This document shows, one piece after another, positions 61,111 through 64,000 of a stretch of 64,000 nt of DNA. The notes below the pieces were generated by a model, which had not been told where the DNA came from, did not search any database, and saw only the letters and a program-made list of their open reading frames with translations. A program made the position numbers and the translations under genes. Source of the DNA: an uncultured Marivita sp. (GTDB taxonomy: Bacteria > Pseudomonadota > Alphaproteobacteria > Rhodobacterales > Rhodobacteraceae); the NCBI RefSeq assembly GCF_947488135.1, contig NZ_CANKYW010000001.1:186001-250000 (forward strand), read 5' to 3'. The stretch's first letter is position 1; the number at the start of each line of letters is the position of its first letter.

Positions 61111-61400
61111 TAACTGGAACGCATTGCTGACATTTGTGGGTTGTGCAGCATCCGGTAGATCTGGTCTCTAAGCCGACATTCGGCAAGCCGCGGTAACTCG
61201 ATCTTAACAGTTTGCAAACTCTAACGCGCCATTAACCGGGTTTGCAAAGTTAGGTCCGCTTCGGACCTAATGTTTCGCGCGCGAAACATTTCGAACCAGT
61301 GTCGCCTGGGGCGAACAAACGGTCCGGGGGACCGTTTGGGGCGAGAACGGGCGGAACCCTAGACCGTAGGGTGTGTGCTTGCACGCACCATGCTCCCCCC
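61111..61400. other. 290-base intergenic region with several palindromes
   Basis: No gene seen. It holds two TTTGCAAA octamers (61211-61218, 61241-61248) and four inverted repeats: TTAGGTCCG/CGGACCTAA (61250-61270), a 22-bp perfect palindrome (61269-61290), CAAACGGTCC/GGACCGTTTG (61316-61338) and ACCCTA/TAGGGT (61356-61372). It separates the plus-strand exporter from the minus-strand ogt and may hold terminators for both. Confidence 0.7.
61250..61338. repeat. cluster of palindromes between lysE-type gene and ogt
   Basis: Three hairpins close together: 61250-61270 (9-bp arms, CTT loop), 61269-61290 (perfect AATGTTTCGCG/CGCGAAACATT) and 61316-61338 (10-bp arms, GGG loop). In GC-rich, low-copy intergenic setting they resemble the paired palindromes at 1496-1539. 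Confidence 0.75.
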
Positions 61401-61859
61401 TCAAATCAGCAACCCCGCAGCCCCCTCGTGCCGCAAGAGCCAAACCTTGGTCTCGATGCCACCGTCGCCGGAATAGCCCCCCAGCCCGCTCGCGCCCAGC
61501 ACCCGGTGGCAGGGGATCAGGATCGGCACCGGATTGCCCCCGCACGTCTGCCCGATGGCCTGTGCAGGCACGCCAAGCTGCTCGGCCAGATCGCCATAGG
61601 TCCGCGTCTCGCCGAACGGGATCGCCGACATCGCGGCGCAGACATTGCGTTGGAAGTCGGAACAGGTCAGCCGCACCGGCACGGTAAACTCCGTCCGTTC
61701 CCCTGCGAAATACTCGGCCACCTGCGCCGCCGCCTGCCGTAGGACCGGCGTGTCGTCCCGCCGTCCCGTCCGCCACTCCAACGCCGTGATCCCCACGGCA
61801 TCCGCGATAAGCGTCAGGGGGCCGAACGGTGACGGCACCTCCTGTTCGAAGCGGCTCAC
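61401..61859 (-). CDS. ogt: methylated-DNA-[protein]-cysteine S-methyltransferase
   Basis: 152 residues from a GTG. The active-site stretch is IPCHRVLGASGLGGYSGDGGIETKVWLLRHEG, with the acceptor Cys in PCHRV; FQRNVCAAMSAIPFGETRTYGDLAEQLG is the HTH part. It repairs O6-alkylguanine by self-methylation. The GTG overlaps the stop of the DUF3253 gene (GTGA), so start choice is supported by coupling. The N-terminal domain is short, as in Ogt rather than Ada. Confidence 0.92.
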   Translation of the reverse strand: MSRFEQEVPSPFGPLTLIADAVGITALEWRTGRRDDTPVLRQAAAQVAEYFAGERTEFTVPVRLTCSDFQRNVCAAMSAIPFGETRTYGDLAEQLGVPAQAIGQTCGGNPVPILIPCHRVLGASGLGGYSGDGGIETKVWLLRHEGAAGLLI

Positions 61860-62092
61860 CCGGGCAACCCCAGACGGATCGGCCCCTTCGCCGTGACCGG
61901 ATCGACGGTCTCTCCCTTCTGCGTCGCCCGCAGATCGAGCGAGGCCGCCACGCGGCGGACCTCGGGCATCAGGGGGCGCCAGTCATCGGCCAAGCGCCGC
62001 GCGGCCTCGGACGGGCAAAAGGTTTTGCCGACCCCACGCTGATGCGCGAGGTCAAGGAGGACATTCGCGATCTCTTTATCCGAGCGCGTCAT
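61856..62092 (-). CDS. DUF3253 small protein
   Basis: 78 residues: TRSDKEIANVLLDLAHQRGVGKTFCPSEAARRLADDWRPLMPEVRRVAASL, then a beta hairpin GETVDPVTAKGPIRLGL. This is the DUF3253 family: small winged-helix-like proteins of unknown function. The ATG at 62092 overlaps the 3' end of ileS by 17 bases, and its stop overlaps the start of ogt by 4, so ileS, this gene and ogt form one transcript. Confidence 0.85.
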   Translation of the reverse strand: MTRSDKEIANVLLDLAHQRGVGKTFCPSEAARRLADDWRPLMPEVRRVAASLDLRATQKGETVDPVTAKGPIRLGLPG

Positions 62093-64000
62093 TACAGCGT
62101 TTGCACGTGCCCGGATGCTGGTGCTGACCGACATCGGGCAGGATCTTCCAGCAGCGCTGACACTTTTCGCCGTCGGCCTTTTCGAACACCACGCCGACAC
62201 CGGCCACTTCTGGCAGGCGGAACGCCTCGGTCGGGGCCGGGTCGCCGGTCAGGGTGATCGCCGAGGTGATGCAGATGTCGTCGAAATTGACCGACTTCAG
62301 CGCGTCGAGCATCTCGGCATCGTCGATATGCACCACCGGAGCGGCCTCCAGCGACGCACCGATCACCTTGTCCGTCCGCTGCACCTCAAGCGCAGCCGTC
62401 ACAGCCCGGCGGGCGCGGCGCACCTTGGCCCATTTCGCAGCAAGCGCCTCGTCGCGCCACGCGGCAGGCGTTTCCGGGATGTCCTGCAAATGCACCGACG
62501 ACTCCTCTCCGGGGAAACGGTCGAGCCAGACGTCCTCCATCGTGAACACCAGCACCGGGGCAAGCCACGTCGTCAGGCGATGGAACAGGATGTCCATGAC
62601 TGTGCGTGCCGCCTTGCGACGAGGTGTATCGCCGTCGCAATACAGGGCGTCCTTGCGGATGTCGAAGTAGAAGGCCGACAACTCCACGGTGCAGAAGTTG
62701 AACAATTGCTGGAACACGCCCTGGAAATCGTAGGCGTCATAGCCTGTGCGCACGACCTCGTCCAACTCCGCCAGACGGTGCAGGATGTAGCGTTCCAGTT
62801 CCGGCATGTCGGCAGGCTCAATGCGGTCCGACTCTTCGAAGTGGCTCAGAGCGCCCAGCATATAGCGCATCGTGTTGCGCAGTCGGCGGTACCCGTCCGC
62901 GACACCTTTGAGGATCTCCGGCCCGATGCGCAGGTCGGCGGTATAGTCGGCCTGAGCCACCCAGAGCCGCAGGATGTCGGCGCCGTATTGCTTGGTCACA
63001 TCCTCGGGGGCGACGGTGTTGCCCAAGGACTTGGACATCTTGTTGCCCTTCTCGTCGAGCGTGAACCCGTGCGTCAGCACCCCGCGATAGGGCGCGCGGC
63101 CCATCGTGCCGCAGGCTTGCAGCATCGAGCTGTGGAACCACCCGCGATGCTGGTCGGTGCCTTCGAGGTAAAGGTCGGCCAAGCCGTCCTCGGACCCGTC
63201 CTCGCGGTCGCGCAGGACGAAAGCGTGGGTAGACCCGCTATCGAACCACACATCCAGAATGTCGAACACCTGTTCCCAGTCGTCCGGGTTGTAGTCGTTG
63301 CCCAGGAACCGCTCTTTCGCACCGGGCTTGTACCATGCATCGGCACCTTCGGCCTCGAACGCCTCCAGCACGCGTTGGTTCACCGTTTCGTCGCGCAACA
63401 GGAAGTCGTCATCCGTCGGCAGCGCGCCTTTCTTGACGAAACACGTGAGCGGTACACCCCACGCACGCTGGCGGGACAGCACCCAATCGGGGCGCGCTTC
63501 GATCATCGAATAAAGCCTGTTGCGCCCGGTCTGCGGCGTCCATTTGACCAGTTGGTCGATGGAAGTCAGCGCCCGTTCGCGGATCGTTTTGCCGTAGGTG
63601 TCCTGACCGTCGCGCACCGGCTTGTCGATGGCGGCGAACCATTGCGGCGTGTTGCGGTAGATCACCGGCGCCTTGGAACGCCAGCTATGGGGATAGCTGT
63701 GGGTCATGCGACCACGGGCCAGCAGGCCACCGGCCTCGACCAGCTTGTCGATCACGGCGGTGTTGGCCTTGCCTTCCTTGCCCTTGTGATCGAGCACCTT
63801 GAGGCCCGCGAAGAACGGAACATGCGGCAGGAACTCGGATTCCTCGCCCACATTATGCGTCATCCGGTCCATCCAGCCGCGCGCGACGAAGGCGTCGAAG
63901 TCTTCCTGACCGTGGCTTGGCGCGGTGTGCACAAACCCGGTGCCTGCGTCGTCGGTCACGTGATCGCCGTCGATCATCGGCACGTCGTAGTCCCAGAAAC
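62076..64000 (-). CDS. ileS: isoleucyl-tRNA synthetase, C-terminal two thirds
   Basis: The gene runs off the right edge; about 641 residues are visible. The reading starts inside the editing domain (VPMIDGDHVTDDAGTGFVHTAPSHGQEDF), passes WVLSRQRAWGVPLTCFVKKG and WFDSGSTHAFVLR, and has the class I motif KGNKMSKSLGNTV (KMSKS) and the anticodon-binding helical domain. The C-terminal zinc site is CQRCWKILPDVGQHQHPGTCKRCND (four Cys). It attaches Ile to tRNA-Ile. The C-terminal end overlaps the DUF3253 start. Confidence 0.95.
   Translation of the reverse strand, partial: FWDYDVPMIDGDHVTDDAGTGFVHTAPSHGQEDFDAFVARGWMDRMTHNVGEESEFLPHVPFFAGLKVLDHKGKEGKANTAVIDKLVEAGGLLARGRMTHSYPHSWRSKAPVIYRNTPQWFAAIDKPVRDGQDTYGKTIRERALTSIDQLVKWTPQTGRNRLYSMIEARPDWVLSRQRAWGVPLTCFVKKGALPTDDDFLLRDETVNQRVLEAFEAEGADAWYKPGAKERFLGNDYNPDDWEQVFDILDVWFDSGSTHAFVLRDREDGSEDGLADLYLEGTDQHRGWFHSSMLQACGTMGRAPYRGVLTHGFTLDEKGNKMSKSLGNTVAPEDVTKQYGADILRLWVAQADYTADLRIGPEILKGVADGYRRLRNTMRYMLGALSHFEESDRIEPADMPELERYILHRLAELDEVVRTGYDAYDFQGVFQQLFNFCTVELSAFYFDIRKDALYCDGDTPRRKAARTVMDILFHRLTTWLAPVLVFTMEDVWLDRFPGEESSVHLQDIPETPAAWRDEALAAKWAKVRRARRAVTAALEVQRTDKVIGASLEAAPVVHIDDAEMLDALKSVNFDDICITSAITLTGDPAPTEAFRLPEVAGVGVVFEKADGEKCQRCWKILPDVGQHQHPGTCKRCNDALG

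Overview
The window reads as GC-rich chromosomal DNA of an alphaproteobacterium of the Rhodobacterales (Roseobacter/Rhodobacter type). The main reasons are the complete cbb3 oxidase set ccoNOQP followed by ccoGHIS, an FnrL regulator with an FNR box in front of hemN, a PetP/PetR-type regulator pair, a FYDLN-acid protein, a Tat-exported YejA-type binding protein and a membrane-anchored cytochrome c. The assignment comes from gene content and protein style, not from a database search. Both ends cut genes: an ABC permease at the left and ileS at the right.

Layout. 1-1490: two polyamine-type ABC permeases, then two back-to-back perfect palindromes and a terminator. 1608-7895: ilvE (-), the petP/petR-type pair, a histone-deacetylase-fold hydrolase and an isoprenoid block xseB-ispA-dxs. 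7892-11710: minus-strand accessory metabolism (ExoD family, SDR, class II aldolase, topoisomerase IB, VOC protein). 11811-13768: AMP nucleosidase and HU. 13822-20497: a usp-mrpABCDEFG operon (-), divergent from an OxyR-like regulator that lacks the redox cysteines. 21709-24212: an AT-richer patch with dgkA and an LTA-synthase-like phosphoglycerol transferase, abutting the 3' end of tRNA-Ala. 24357-26153: FYDLN protein, YgjP-type metallopeptidase and a GntR regulator. 26168-36299: the microaerobic respiration block (usp, ccoNOQP, LysR, ccoGHIS) with several FNR-type boxes. 36311-43949: PBP5-type carboxypeptidase with SPOR domain, HAD hydrolase, clpS, rsmC-like methyltransferase, a degenerate SDR, hemF, rluE, tadA and rluB. 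44003-50629: a plus-strand set of membrane-stress-like genes. 50633-52794: fnrL and hemN. 52791-58688: yejABEF-type peptide ABC importer (-). 58875-64000: cytochrome c, pheA, lysE, ogt, a DUF3253 protein and ileS.

How the parts fit. FnrL at 50633-51379 is the evident regulator for the boxes in front of ccoN, its divergent usp gene, ccoG and its own gene/hemN. This ties oxygen sensing to oxidase synthesis, copper/haem supply (ccoGHIS) and oxygen-independent haem synthesis, with hemF as the aerobic counterpart. The block most likely to hold under-described biology is 44003-50629. It contains two XpaC-like membrane proteins, each preceded by a tiny membrane protein (65 and 29 residues), then a TelA-family coiled-coil protein, a DUF2927 lipoprotein with an HE..Q motif, an SPFH-GYF_2 protein and a double zinc-ribbon membrane protein. 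Other points of interest are the OxyR-like regulator without peroxidatic cysteines but with an ATAG-N7-CTAT site, an SDR whose catalytic Tyr and Lys are Phe and Met, and the dgkA/LTA-synthase-like pair next to a tRNA.
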